From: Bacteroidota bacterium
Lineage (GTDB): Bacteria > Bacteroidota > Rhodothermia > JANXDC01
DNA length: 64,000 bases
NCBI GenBank assembly: GCA_025998875.1
Contig: AP024675.1
Span: forward strand, 2,290,933-2,354,932
Reading direction: 5' to 3'
Position numbers and translations under genes: made by a program. The notes under the pieces were generated by a model. The model worked only from the letters and a program-made list of their open reading frames with translations. It was not told where the DNA came from and did not search any database. Of the stretch, positions 16,706 through 25,565 are shown piece by piece (position 1 is the first letter of the stretch; each line of letters starts with the position of its first letter).

Positions 16706-17545
16706 TTAGGGGATTTCCCCCACCCCCCGCAAAGCCCCTCCGCCGTCGGGCAGCGCGAGCCCTCTTGCCCGCCGGTAGGCGCGAAACGCTTCGAGGCGTT
16801 TTCGGTCGAGTTCTTTGTAGAGCCATCCGGGCCGACCCCGGGGCAGGGTTTTCATCAGCTCCCCCCAGCGCACCCGCCCGGGTGCGGCCTCCGCAGGGTC
16901 GACGATCGCGCTCGCCCCGCCGGCCCCGCGCCGGCCGTCCCAGTAGCGGGCACGGTCGCTGACGGCCACCACGCAGAGCCGTTCCTGAGCCCGCACCAGC
17001 GCCAGGGCATGCCAGAGTCGACGCGCGTAGGCCCGGCGTCCGGCGTGCAGCACGACCGTATCGGCCGGCACGACCAGCAGGTCCACACCCTCCGGGATGA
17101 GCGTCCCATCCCACAGGTCGGCGCAGATGAGCACCCCCACACGCCAGGCTCCTATGGAAAAGCAACTCGCCCCCTGGCCGGGCTCTACCCCCCGCTGACG
17201 CTCATGCTCCATAGGCCGGCGCTTGTCGTAGTAGCCGAGCATCTGGCCGTCCGGGCCGAAACAGAGCGCCCGATTGCGGATCCGTCCCTCCTCCTCGCGC
17301 ACGGGCACCGATCCGCCCACGAGATAAATCCCCAGCTCGCGGGCCCGATCCCTGAGCCATCGGTACGGGAACGACCGCCACCAGGGTTCCGGCTCCTGCG
17401 GCACATACCAGTACTCCGGCAACACCACAAGCAGAGGATCGGCCCTGCAGGCCTGACGCACCGCATACAGGTGCCCGGCCAGGAGCTCTGCGGCGGCCTG
17501 CGCCTGCAGCGCGGAGAGGAGCGGTTGCAGTACAGCGACCGTCAT
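16706..17545 (-). CDS. Nitrilase-superfamily carbon-nitrogen hydrolase
   Basis: 279 residues. The catalytic triad is readable: Glu in VVLPEYW, Lys in YYDKRRP, Cys in LICADLWD. The superfamily includes amidases, N-carbamoylases and omega-amidases; nothing here decides the substrate. Start ATG 17545 overlaps the TGA of the upstream membrane protein (ATGA), giving MTVAVLQPL, a normal nitrilase opening. A longer frame to 17653 exists but would run through the neighbour. The C-terminal part after the Cys motif is slightly unusual in being Arg-rich (RRAYARRLWHALALVRAQER). It is cytoplasmic with no signal peptide. Confidence 0.87.
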   Translation of the reverse strand: MTVAVLQPLLSALQAQAAAELLAGHLYAVRQACRADPLLVVLPEYWYVPQEPEPWWRSFPYRWLRDRARELGIYLVGGSVPVREEEGRIRNRALCFGPDGQMLGYYDKRRPMEHERQRGVEPGQGASCFSIGAWRVGVLICADLWDGTLIPEGVDLLVVPADTVVLHAGRRAYARRLWHALALVRAQERLCVVAVSDRARYWDGRRGAGGASAIVDPAEAAPGRVRWGELMKTLPRGRPGWLYKELDRKRLEAFRAYRRARGLALPDGGGALRGVGEIP

Positions 17546-18084
17546 GTGCGCGCCAGACTGGCCGAACCGACCAGGAAAGCCACCAGACCCAGCCAGAACC
17601 CCCAGGAGGTAAGGGAAAAGAACAAAAACGGCCCGCCGTACCAGATCCAGCACAACAGGAACAGCAAGGCCCCATAGAGCAGGGGAACAAGCGCCACCAG
17701 ATCACCCAGAAACGGGGGCATAGGCCTGCGCAGAAGCACGAAAAGCAGGAGCAGGAGCGTAGAGATCGTCCACCACAACGGCCCGACGGCAAAGGTCCAC
17801 TCCTTGAGCCCCATACTCGGGGCCAGCTCCTGCAAGGCGGGCAACCAGCGCACCACGTCCAGCGCGCTGTATCCGCTGCGCCAATCCAGCACGTCGACCG
17901 GTATCCAGCGCCCCGGAATGGCCAGCGGATCCGGAAGGCGTCCCACAAAGGCCTCATTGAGGCTCCGGTAGGAGAGACGAACAAAGGGTACCAGGAGGGA
18001 AAAAAGGCCCACCAGGGTGGCCAGACGCGCCACGCCTGTGGCACCCCATCCGAGCACAGAGGGAGAAGGAGAGGTTTTTTCCAC
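17542..18084 (-). CDS. Membrane protein of unknown function
   Basis: 180 residues from GTG 18084. Four predicted helices: [15 protein letters not shown] near the N-terminus, then after a long polar loop three close helices ([51 protein letters not shown]). I chose GTG 18084 because CGGGAG sits 7 nt upstream and the promoter box at 18108-18115 excludes the TTG and GTG codons further up. It heads the transcript with the nitrilase-like enzyme and alanine dehydrogenase. No family recognised. Confidence 0.7.
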   Translation of the reverse strand: MEKTSPSPSVLGWGATGVARLATLVGLFSLLVPFVRLSYRSLNEAFVGRLPDPLAIPGRWIPVDVLDWRSGYSALDVVRWLPALQELAPSMGLKEWTFAVGPLWWTISTLLLLLFVLLRRPMPPFLGDLVALVPLLYGALLFLLCWIWYGGPFLFFSLTSWGFWLGLVAFLVGSASLART

Positions 18085-18107
18085 CGTCAGGCTCCCGCAC
18101 TCCAGCA

Positions 18108-18138
18108 CAAAACTACGTCGCGATCGAAGACCGAACAA
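18108..18138 (-). promoter_or_regulatory. Promoter, perfect TTG-N20-TAGTTTTG
   Basis: Minus-strand TTG (18138-18136), 20-nt spacer, TAGTTTTG (18115-18108): an exact match to the Bacteroidota consensus. Predicted start near 18101, 17 nt before GTG 18084. It should drive the 4-TM, nitrilase-like and ald genes. Confidence 0.7.
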
Positions 18139-18189
18139 GCCTCTCGCGGCCGCCCTTCCGGATAGGGGCCCTGCCGCACCGAGTCCGGC

Positions 18190-18221
18190 TTGCTCACCCT
18201 CCGGGCGCGATGATATATTGT
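18190..18221 (+). promoter_or_regulatory. Promoter with leaderless spacing before the B12-binding gene
   Basis: TTG (18190-18192), 21-nt spacer, TATATTGT (18214-18221). The A of ATG 18228 is 7 nt beyond the box, so transcription would start at the start codon. An upstream in-frame ATG at 18210 lies within the promoter and is rejected. Confidence 0.55.
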
Positions 18222-18227
18222 TTTTTG

Positions 18228-18656
18228 ATGCGCGAACGCGAACGGCCCATCCGCGTACTGATCGCCAAGGTCGGCCTGGACGGACATGACCGGGGCGCGC
18301 GGGTCATCGCCGCCGCTCTGCGGGATGCGGGCATGGAGGTCATCTACACGGGCCTGCGGCAGACGCCCGAGGCCGTTGTGCGCACGGCCATCGAGGAAGA
18401 CGTGGACGTGATCGGAATCTCCAGCCTGAGCGGCGCACATATGACCATCTTTCCCCGCGTGCTGGAGCTCATGCGCGCGCACGGGCTCGATGACGTGCTT
18501 CTGACCGGAGGGGGCACAATCCCCCCCGAAGACGCCGCCCGCCTGGAGGCCATGGGCGTGGGCCGGCTCTTTCCCCCCGGCACGCCCATGCGGGAGATCA
18601 CGGACTACATTCGATCCTGGGTGCTTGAGCACCGCCGTTCCCCCGCCTCCAGCTGA
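18228..18656 (+). CDS. Stand-alone cobalamin-binding subunit, methylmalonyl-CoA mutase type
   Basis: 142 residues forming a single B12-binding Rossmann domain: [23 protein letters not shown] carries the DxHxxG base-off cobalamin motif, followed by [14 protein letters not shown] and [16 protein letters not shown]. It matches the C-terminal domain or small subunit of methylmalonyl-CoA, ethylmalonyl-CoA or 2-hydroxyisobutyryl-CoA mutases. The catalytic TIM-barrel subunit is not in the window, so the substrate is open. No Shine-Dalgarno sequence is present and the promoter abuts the ATG. It is monocistronic; mlaD converges from the other side 5 nt away. Confidence 0.92.
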   Translation: MRERERPIRVLIAKVGLDGHDRGARVIAAALRDAGMEVIYTGLRQTPEAVVRTAIEEDVDVIGISSLSGAHMTIFPRVLELMRAHGLDDVLLTGGGTIPPEDAARLEAMGVGRLFPPGTPMREITDYIRSWVLEHRRSPASS

Positions 18657-18661
18657 GGGAG

Positions 18662-19600
18662 TTAAAACAGGCGCACTATCCCCCGCAGGTACCGTCCGGG
18701 GTTTTGCCGCACATCTTCGCTCAGACGTCTGAGGGCGAGCAGGGTGGAATCCAGGTTCCGGTAGAGGCGCTCATCATTTACCAGCAGGCCCAGGGTGCCC
18801 TGCCCTTCGTTGATCTTGCGCAGAATCGCGTTCAGGTGCTCCCCGCCCTGCTGCAGTTCCCGGGTGAGGCGCTGTAGGGCGTCGAGATTGGCCCGCAGAG
18901 CGGCCTCCAGGCTGTCGATCCGGTCCGGGTCGGTGACTACCGCGCTGTGTTCGGCCGTTCTGCGCAGCGCCTCGATCGTCTGTTCCAGATCTCCGGCGCG
19001 GCGCTGCAGGACCGCGCTCAGCGTGGCCGTGGCCAGCTGGAGGTGCTCCAGCGTACCCCCCAGGTTCTCCCGTCCTCCCTGCCGGAGGAGAAGCTCCAGC
19101 TCGCGGAGCGTGTTGCTCAGGTGATCCAGGGTTCTGGTTGTCCGCTCCACGATCGGCTGCGCCTCGCGCTGCAGCTGACCGGCCAGCCCCTCGTCGTATT
19201 CTCCTGCCAGCTGGCCTCCGTCAGCCAGCGGCTGAGGGTCGTCCCCGAGGAGGATGGAGACCGCTTTGGTGCCGATCAGGTCCGTGCTAATGATGAGCGC
19301 GCGGCTGTCGCGGGGGATGCGCACCCCGCCGTCGATGCGCAGGTGCACGCGCACCCCTTCGGGACCGAGCTCCATGCGGGCCACAGAGCCCACCTTGACC
19401 CCGGCGATCTGTACAGGACTGCCGACGAGCAGACCGTCGACTTTTTCGTACAGAGCCGTGACCGTATAAGCCCCCCCGAAGAGGGGGATGTCCTGCAGAA
19501 ACAAAACCCCCGCATACAGGGCAAGGGCCGAGAGCACGACGGCCGCTCCCACCCGGATCTCGTTGCGATAGCGCCTGAGCATTTCCTCTCTCCGGCTCAT
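18662..19600 (-). CDS. mlaD: MlaD/MCE-family substrate-binding lipid transport protein
   Basis: 312 residues. One N-terminal membrane anchor (IRVGAAVVLSALALYAGVLFL), then a single MCE domain (about residues 40-120: YTVTALYEKVDGLLVGSPVQIAGVKVG, TDLIGTKAVSI). The remaining 180 residues are a long helical region (LDHLSNTLRELELLL, RTAEHSAVVTD, LDALQRLTRELQQGGEHLNAIL) able to form a periplasm-spanning coil. MCE proteins shuttle phospholipids or other hydrophobic molecules between membranes with an MlaE permease and MlaF ATPase, both encoded just upstream. The ATG overlaps the mlaF stop (ATGA). Confidence 0.9.
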   Translation of the reverse strand: MSRREEMLRRYRNEIRVGAAVVLSALALYAGVLFLQDIPLFGGAYTVTALYEKVDGLLVGSPVQIAGVKVGSVARMELGPEGVRVHLRIDGGVRIPRDSRALIISTDLIGTKAVSILLGDDPQPLADGGQLAGEYDEGLAGQLQREAQPIVERTTRTLDHLSNTLRELELLLRQGGRENLGGTLEHLQLATATLSAVLQRRAGDLEQTIEALRRTAEHSAVVTDPDRIDSLEAALRANLDALQRLTRELQQGGEHLNAILRKINEGQGTLGLLVNDERLYRNLDSTLLALRRLSEDVRQNPGRYLRGIVRLF

Positions 19601-20367
19601 AGCTGATATTCGCTGGCTTTGACAAAACGCAGCAGGATGGGGTCCTGACTGCGCCGCATCTCCTCGATAGTGCCCACCCAGTGCATACGGCCCTCATAAA
19701 GCAGCCCGGCCCGATCGGCGATCTCCAGCACGCTGTGCATATCGTGCGTGACCACAATGGATGTGACCCCCAGCTCCCGGGCGAGTTTGCGGATGAGCTC
19801 GTTGATCGTCTGCGCGGTCTCCGGATCCAGACCCGAGGTGGGCTCATCATACAGGATGAATTCCGGCTCGAGGGCGATGGCCCGGGCCAGGCCCACGCGC
19901 TTGCGCATGCCTCCGGAGAGTTCGGCCGGGTACTTGTGCCCCATATCCTCCAGCCCCACCTCGGCCAAGCAGCGGCGAACCCGCTTCTGAATCTCCGCCT
20001 CGCCGAGACGGCGATCCCCAAGCATGCGCAGAGGAAAGGCTACGTTTTCCTCGGCCGTGAGGGAGTCGAAAAGCGCCGCGCCCTGAAACAGCACCCCGAA
20101 CTTGCGCCGGATCTGGCGCAACCGCCCATAGGGAACCCGGAAAATATCCTCCCCGTCCACCCAGACCGTTCCCCTGTCGGGTGTAAGCAAGCCGACCAGA
20201 TGCTTGAGCAGAACGCTCTTGCCGGTCCCGCTCCTGCCGATGATGCAGAACGTCTCCCCCTGATAGATCTCCAGATCAACCCCGGCAAGCACAGGTTGTC
20301 CGTCGAAGCTCTTCACCAGCTTTTCAACCCGGATGCGCGCCTGGGGGCTGTGATTTTCCCGGCCCAT
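19597..20367 (-). CDS. mlaF: ABC transporter ATPase, MlaF type
   Basis: 256 residues. Walker A IIGRSGTGKSVLLKHL, signature LSGGMRKRVGLARA, Walker B ILYDEPTSGLDP and the H-loop VVTHDMHS are all intact. The signature SGGMRKRV and the SVLLKH form are typical of ATPases that energise MlaE/MCE lipid transport instead of general importers. It lies between the permease and the MCE protein, 6 nt after mlaE and overlapping mlaD by 4 nt. Confidence 0.94.
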   Translation of the reverse strand: MGRENHSPQARIRVEKLVKSFDGQPVLAGVDLEIYQGETFCIIGRSGTGKSVLLKHLVGLLTPDRGTVWVDGEDIFRVPYGRLRQIRRKFGVLFQGAALFDSLTAEENVAFPLRMLGDRRLGEAEIQKRVRRCLAEVGLEDMGHKYPAELSGGMRKRVGLARAIALEPEFILYDEPTSGLDPETAQTINELIRKLARELGVTSIVVTHDMHSVLEIADRAGLLYEGRMHWVGTIEEMRRSQDPILLRFVKASEYQL

Positions 20368-20373
20368 ATCGAG

Positions 20374-21129
20374 CTACAGAAGCAGGTTAGCCAGCAGGTA
20401 GTCGGCCAGCAGCACGGTGATACAGGACACCACAGCCGCCTGCGTGGTGGCCCGTCCCACTCCCTCGGCCCCCCCGGAGGCGTAGTAGCCCTGATAGCAG
20501 CTGATGGAAGTCACCAGAAACCCGAACGTGAAGGCCTTGATGAGCATAAAGACCACGTCGAAAGGCTTGAAAAAGCTGCGCGCCCCGAGCAGAAACTCGG
20601 CCGGGGGCAGTTCTCCAGACACTATCCCGGCCAAAAGCCCTCCGGCGATGCCCACGACGGCGGCGGCCGTGATGAGCACGGGAAACATGAGCAGGCCAGC
20701 CAGCACGCGGGGCAACACGAGAAAGGAGACGGCATTGAGGCCCATCACTTCCAGGGCGTCGATCTGTTCGGTCACGCGCATCGTGCCCAGTTCGGCCGCA
20801 ATACGCGCCCCCACGCGGCCGGCCAGCACAAGGGCCGAGATCACGGGGGCGAGCTCAAGAATAACGGACTCCGTGACGATACTGCCGATAACCGACCGGG
20901 GCACAAGCCCCGAGACGAGCTGGTAGGCGGTCTGCACCGTGGTCACAGCCCCGGAGAAGGCGGCCGCCAGGATCACAATCGGCAGGGAATCGAGCCCGAT
21001 GCGAACGGCCTGCAGGAAGAAAGCCGACCAGTACGTACGCCATTCCCCCACGGAGCGAAAAGCTCGCCCGATCAAGAGGCTGTATCGACCGATGTGGGCC
21101 AGAACTTCCAGCGCGGTGGGGGCCAGCAT
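20374..21129 (-). CDS. mlaE: MlaE-family ABC permease
   Basis: 251 residues with about five to six hydrophobic helices. Characteristic segments: TVQTAYQLVSGLVPRSVIGSIV, the family motif GRVGARIAAELGTMRVTEQIDALEVMGLN and the C-terminal GYYASGGAEGVGRATTQAVV-like stretch. Permease of the phospholipid/hydrophobe transporter with mlaF and mlaD. It lies 35 nt downstream of gatA in the same direction. Confidence 0.93.
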   Translation of the reverse strand: MLAPTALEVLAHIGRYSLLIGRAFRSVGEWRTYWSAFFLQAVRIGLDSLPIVILAAAFSGAVTTVQTAYQLVSGLVPRSVIGSIVTESVILELAPVISALVLAGRVGARIAAELGTMRVTEQIDALEVMGLNAVSFLVLPRVLAGLLMFPVLITAAAVVGIAGGLLAGIVSGELPPAEFLLGARSFFKPFDVVFMLIKAFTFGFLVTSISCYQGYYASGGAEGVGRATTQAAVVSCITVLLADYLLANLLL

Positions 21130-21164
21130 GCCCGATCCTCCGGAGTGCGCCTTTCGGGGCGGGC

Positions 21165-22727
21165 TTACGCCGCCGTGCCGCAGAGGGTTTCCACCACGCG
21201 CCCGATCTCAAGAAGGCGTTCTTCCTCAAAGGGCCGACCCATAAGCTGGGCCCCTATGGGCAGGCCCTCCGAATGCCATCCAATGGGCAGGACCAGCGCG
21301 GGGATGCCCGCCAGGTTGGCCGTGACCGTGTAGACATCGGCCAGATACATCTTGAGCGGATCCTCCAGACGCTCACCCAGGCGAAATCCCGGAGTGGGCG
21401 TCGGAGGGGTCAGCAGGACGTCGACCTCTTCGAAAACGCGCATAAAATCGCTCTGGATGAGCCGACGGACGCGCTGCGCCTTGGCGTAGTAGGCTTCGTA
21501 ATAGCCCGCGCTGAGCACGTAGGTGCCCAGCATGATGCGCCGTTTGACCTCGGTTCCGAACCCCTCGGTGCGAGAAAGCTTGTAGAGGCGCACAAGCGGG
21601 CTGTCCTGATTTTCCAGCCGCTCGGTCCATCGGAGGATGGCCTCTTCATCTCCCCGCGCCCGGGCGCGCTCCAGCTCCGCGCGCACCTGGCGTGCTTCTT
21701 CCTGCAGGGAAGCCATGACGGCCTCCATGGAAGCCCGGTGGCCGTAGTGGATCCCATCGTAACGGGCCAGGTTCGAGGAGGCCTCCGCCGTGGCCAGGAT
21801 GTAGTAGGTGGCGATTCCGTACTCCGTATGCGGCAGGCTGACCTCCTGGATTCGGGCCCCGGCTCGTTCCAGATCACCGGCAAGCGCTTCCAGGGCGCTG
21901 CGGATCTCGGGATCCAACCCCTCGGCGTAGTACTCCCGAGGCAAACCGATGCGCCATCGGCGCACCTCCGGCTTTTGGAGGAAGTCCGTATACCGGGGAA
22001 CGGGACGGGGCATGGAGGTGCTGTCCTGCGGATCGAATCCGGCGATCACCTCCAGCACCCGGGCCACATCCTCAATGGAAGAGGCCATGGGCCCGATACA
22101 GTCCAGAGAAGAGGCGAAGGCGACCAGCCCGAAGCGGGAGACGCGTCCGTAGGTGGGCTTAAGCCCCACCACCCCGCAGAGCGCGGCGGGCAGTCGGATC
22201 GATCCCCCCGTATCGGAACCCAGCGCGGCGTCACAGAAGCCGGCGGCCAGGGCGGCCGCACTGCCCCCCGAAGAGCCGCCCGGCACATACTCCGGCCTGT
22301 GCGGGTTGCGCACGGGCCCGAAGGCGGAGTTCTCGTTCGAGGAGCCCATCGCGAACTCATCCAGGTTCGCCTTGCCGATAAGCAGGGCGTCGGCCTCCCG
22401 AAGCCGGGCGATCACCGTGGCATCATAGAGGCTTTCAAAAGAGGCCAGCATACGGGAGGCACAGGTCAGCCGGTGATTCCGGACGGCAATGTTGTCCTTG
22501 ATGACCAGCACCATGCCGGCCAGCGGCCCGGCCTCCCCGCGGCGGATGCGCTCCTGAATGCGATCCGCTTCGCGGAGGGCCTCATCGGGCCACACCTCCA
22601 GGAGGGCGTTCAATTCCGGATTGCGCGCGTTGATACGCTGCAGAAAAGCTTCCACCCGCTCGCGCAGATGAAGGTCTCCCCGCTCGAGCGCGGCGCGTAC
22701 GGCACCGTAGGACGTCATAGGAGTCAC
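21165..22727 (-). CDS. gatA: Glutamyl/aspartyl-tRNA amidotransferase subunit A
   Basis: 520 residues. Amidase subunit of GatCAB, releasing ammonia from glutamine to convert Glu-tRNA(Gln) or Asp-tRNA(Asn). The Ser-cis-Ser-Lys triad is present: VIKDNI (Lys), PGGSSGGSAAALAA (cis-Ser) and GSDTGGSIRLPAA (nucleophile). It is longer than the usual 480-490: a charged helical insert (about residues 330-375, rich in E, R and A) precedes LSRTEGFG. gatB and gatC are not nearby, which is common in this lineage. Its ATG overlaps the tatA stop (ATGA). Confidence 0.95.
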   Translation of the reverse strand: MTPMTSYGAVRAALERGDLHLRERVEAFLQRINARNPELNALLEVWPDEALREADRIQERIRRGEAGPLAGMVLVIKDNIAVRNHRLTCASRMLASFESLYDATVIARLREADALLIGKANLDEFAMGSSNENSAFGPVRNPHRPEYVPGGSSGGSAAALAAGFCDAALGSDTGGSIRLPAALCGVVGLKPTYGRVSRFGLVAFASSLDCIGPMASSIEDVARVLEVIAGFDPQDSTSMPRPVPRYTDFLQKPEVRRWRIGLPREYYAEGLDPEIRSALEALAGDLERAGARIQEVSLPHTEYGIATYYILATAEASSNLARYDGIHYGHRASMEAVMASLQEEARQVRAELERARARGDEEAILRWTERLENQDSPLVRLYKLSRTEGFGTEVKRRIMLGTYVLSAGYYEAYYAKAQRVRRLIQSDFMRVFEEVDVLLTPPTPTPGFRLGERLEDPLKMYLADVYTVTANLAGIPALVLPIGWHSEGLPIGAQLMGRPFEEERLLEIGRVVETLCGTAA

Positions 22728-22972
22728 AAACCCGATCCAGAAGAAGCCGGTCGCCTTTCGGCCGGATCATCCGGGCCTGCCCCCTGAGGACGCGGGGGCT
22801 CGATCCGGTCTACGGGCCTGTGGAGCTCATCCTGGATCTCCCGCGTGGCGCGCTTGAACTCCCGGATCCCGGTCCCCAGCCCCCGGGCGATCTCCGGGAT
22901 GCGCTTGGCGCCGAACAGAAGCAGGATGGCCAGGAAAATTAAAATCAGCTCCCCCGTGCCGAGACCGAACAT
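22724..22972 (-). CDS. tatA: Twin-arginine translocase subunit TatA
   Basis: 82 residues. Short N-terminal membrane helix (ELILIFLAILLLFGAKRIP), the conserved FGAKRIPEIARGLG hinge and amphipathic helix (GIREFKRATREIQDEL), then a polar, proline-rich tail. TatA forms the pore element for export of folded proteins. Start ATG 22972 with AAAGGA 9 nt upstream; a TTG at 22978 is less likely. First gene of tatA-gatA-mlaEFD. Confidence 0.95.
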   Translation of the reverse strand: MFGLGTGELILIFLAILLLFGAKRIPEIARGLGTGIREFKRATREIQDELHRPVDRIEPPRPQGAGPDDPAERRPASSGSGL

Positions 22973-23000
22973 GGTCAATTCCTTTCGCGCAAAGTCCAGG

Positions 23001-23032
23001 GCAAGCTACAGCACGGGGGGCGAGAATGTCAA
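23001..23032 (-). promoter_or_regulatory. Promoter of tatA-gatA-mlaEFD
   Basis: Minus-strand TTGACA (23032-23027) and TAGCTTGC (23008-23001), with 21 nt between TTG and the -7 box. Start expected near 22994, giving a leader of about 22 nt that contains AAAGGA. Confidence 0.55.
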
Positions 23033-23048
23033 TTTTCGCCGGCGCGAG

Positions 23049-25565
23049 CTATCGCCGCGGCCCCACCAGAAAGGCCCGCTCCAGACGCAGGGAGCCCGCC
23101 TCCAGGCGCACCCCGTAGAGGCCCGGTCCGACCGGAACACCCGAGCTGGAACGACCATCCCAGCGCACCAGATGGCGACCCGGATGCAGCATGCCCTCCA
23201 GAAGCAAGCGCACACGCCGGCCCAGAGAATCAAAGATCCAAACCCGCACCTGCGCGCTTTGGGGCACGTCCAGGGGGATCAGCAGCTCCGGGCCTGTGAA
23301 GGGATTCGGATAGGGGACGCCGATCCGCCACCTCTGCGGGCGCTCCGAGGGGGATTCCGTCCCCACGGCACCCCCCACGGTCCAGGAAACGGGCACCGTC
23401 TGGCCGCTTGCATCCACCGCTATGGCCGTGCGCACGGTCACCGCAGGAGTTCTCAGGCCGGGCCGGTCGATAAAACCCAGGCCGTACCCGCCCGGAGCGC
23501 GGGCCTGCCCGTCCAGGGCCGCCCACAGAAAAACGTACTCGCCGGCCTCGGGCCGGTACCCGATCCAGAGCCCGGGACCCAGGCTGGAATCCACCCGGAC
23601 CGCCTCCAGGCCTGCGGCCCCCGACAGGCGGAAATGAAGCTCTATGCCCCGCAGGGGCGTGCTGGATTCGAGCTCCACGGAGAGCCCCTCTGTGGAGGTG
23701 CGCAACAGGAAACGAACCGGCTCCGAAGAAAGCACCGCAGGGGGCGCACTCGGGCCGTAAACGGCTGGCAGGGGAAGCTCATCCGGCCACCTGCCGCGCA
23801 GGATGGCCTGCACAAGCACGACGAGATCCCGCACGTCCAACTTCCCATCCCCCTCCGGAAACGGATACAGATCCAGCGCCCTCCGGAGACGTGTTTCGAT
23901 CCCGCTGCGGCCCAGAACGGCATCGATGAGGCCCGTCACATCGACGACGTTCACCTGCCCGTCTCCGCTTCCATCTCCTCGGCCGTGCGTGCCCCTTGCG
24001 GAGACGGGTATCTCCAGCGTCCCTCCCAGCCCGTCATGCAGGAGGCGAAGCCGCGCCCGTTGTGGACCAAAGTCCCTCAGCGTGGGAACAAAGCGCACCG
24101 TAAACAGGGCCTCCTCCCCCGGGGCAACGAGGGCCCGAGTGGGCTCAACGGAGAAGAGCGCGTTCGTGCTTGAAACAGATTGGATCTCAAGGGTCCGGGA
24201 ACCGCCCGGATTACGAACAGCGAACGTGGCTCGGGCCGTATCCCCCACGGCGACAGAACCCAGATCGAGCGAATCCACCGTGGCCACGGCCTCCGCATAC
24301 CGGGCGCGTATGCGCACAAGATGCCGATCCATGCCGAGCGCAAGGGGAGCCGTGCGCCCATCGGGACGGGCCTGCGCCCCCAGCAGGCCCTCCAGGGAAA
24401 TCGTGCTACGATGCTCCCCGACCCCCTGGGGAAGGGATCGCACACGCCAGCGCAACAGGATCCAGGGCCTGTACGTGCCTGGCGGAAGCCCAGATCCGGA
24501 GGGATCGAAGAGCAGCAGGCGTACGCGTCCGGTCGAATCCCGCGCCTGAAACTGCCAGCCCGCCCCCCAACCCGGGGCCGGCTCCAGGGCCTCCCAGGCG
24601 AGCCGATCCGGATCGTAGCGAATATCCACCTGCACGGCCCCGAGCGGTATGCTGTCGGCGTAGAGGAGCACGAGCCCCAGCTGCAACGGGCTTTCCTCGA
24701 AGACGGAACTCGTATCCTGTGCGAAGCCAAGCGTGTTTGTCGTATCCAGGCCCCCGCCCCGAAGCGCCACCACGATGGGCGAACGAGGCCCGTTGTGCGT
24801 CCAGCGCACCTGCCCGGATACGGAACCCGCCCCGGAGGGCCGAAAACGGAGCACGTACCGCTGGGCACCGCCGGGATCCAGGGATACGGCCCCCTCGGGC
24901 GTAATGGAAAACCCGGATCCGGAGAGTTCGGGTGTTCCAAGCAGCAGCGGCTGGTTTCCCCTGTTGCGCACTTCAAGCTCCCGCTCGGCAAGCTGCCCCA
25001 GGGACAGGAAGCCGAAGTCCACCTCCTCTGCGCTCACCTCCGCAAGCGGAGCCGTAACGCGCAATTCGATATCGTCTACGCGCAAGGTACCGGAGCCAGC
25101 GGTCTCCAGCTGCAGGCGCACCTGCCCCTGACCGAGCAGATCGCTCGGCAGGGCGAAGACCCGCTCCTGGTAGGTGCCGACCTCGGAGGGTATCGTAGCC
25201 TCTCCGGAGGCGATAGATACGGAAAAAGGCCCTCCATTTACGGAGGCCCGGATGGTGAGCGTTTTAGCAAGCTGGGAAGTTCGCACCCAGTAGCGCAACT
25301 CCGCGCTCACGGCGCCTCGGAGATCCAGAACAGGCGTTATGACCTGCCCCGCATTCTGCACGTTGTGCGTGAGATTGAGCCCTCCGGAACCCGGACTGGG
25401 CGCCTGATCGTCCGTCTTCCATCCGGAACCCGCCCCTGTCCATCCCGGCGGAAGCGCGGGTTTTGTGGCCTGGTCGAAGGTCTCCCGCCAGAGTACGACG
25501 GGCTGAGCCGAGGCAACATCTACGACGAGAAGAGACAGAGCTCCCAGGAGCCATCCCGAGCGCAT
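23049..25565 (-). CDS. Large secreted T9SS cargo with ASH, cohesin- and dockerin-like domains
   Basis: 838 residues. Signal peptide 1-20. Visible order: a jelly-roll 'choice-of-anchor'-like domain (about 25-172, ending LRVDDIELRV), an ASH-type Ig domain (175-272), a cohesin-like beta domain (278-422: LGAVQVDIRYDPDRLAWE), a second ASH domain (425-525), a dockerin-like pair of calcium loops (GDGSGDGQVNVVDVTGLIDAVLG and EGDGKLDVRDLVVLVQAILRG, 530-591), a linker domain, and a type A T9SS C-terminal signal (from about 746: PYPNPFTGPELLIPL...LYGVRLEAG). It is predicted to be exported through the outer membrane. ATG 25565 has GGGGAGG upstream. Ligand unknown. Confidence 0.87.
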   Translation of the reverse strand: MRSGWLLGALSLLVVDVASAQPVVLWRETFDQATKPALPPGWTGAGSGWKTDDQAPSPGSGGLNLTHNVQNAGQVITPVLDLRGAVSAELRYWVRTSQLAKTLTIRASVNGGPFSVSIASGEATIPSEVGTYQERVFALPSDLLGQGQVRLQLETAGSGTLRVDDIELRVTAPLAEVSAEEVDFGFLSLGQLAERELEVRNRGNQPLLLGTPELSGSGFSITPEGAVSLDPGGAQRYVLRFRPSGAGSVSGQVRWTHNGPRSPIVVALRGGGLDTTNTLGFAQDTSSVFEESPLQLGLVLLYADSIPLGAVQVDIRYDPDRLAWEALEPAPGWGAGWQFQARDSTGRVRLLLFDPSGSGLPPGTYRPWILLRWRVRSLPQGVGEHRSTISLEGLLGAQARPDGRTAPLALGMDRHLVRIRARYAEAVATVDSLDLGSVAVGDTARATFAVRNPGGSRTLEIQSVSSTNALFSVEPTRALVAPGEEALFTVRFVPTLRDFGPQRARLRLLHDGLGGTLEIPVSARGTHGRGDGSGDGQVNVVDVTGLIDAVLGRSGIETRLRRALDLYPFPEGDGKLDVRDLVVLVQAILRGRWPDELPLPAVYGPSAPPAVLSSEPVRFLLRTSTEGLSVELESSTPLRGIELHFRLSGAAGLEAVRVDSSLGPGLWIGYRPEAGEYVFLWAALDGQARAPGGYGLGFIDRPGLRTPAVTVRTAIAVDASGQTVPVSWTVGGAVGTESPSERPQRWRIGVPYPNPFTGPELLIPLDVPQSAQVRVWIFDSLGRRVRLLLEGMLHPGRHLVRWDGRSSSGVPVGPGLYGVRLEAGSLRLERAFLVGPRR

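Noticed and set aside
18210..18227. ATG 18210 as start of the B12-binding protein
   Set aside because: It lies inside the promoter; the extra six residues (MIYCFL) are not part of the fold.
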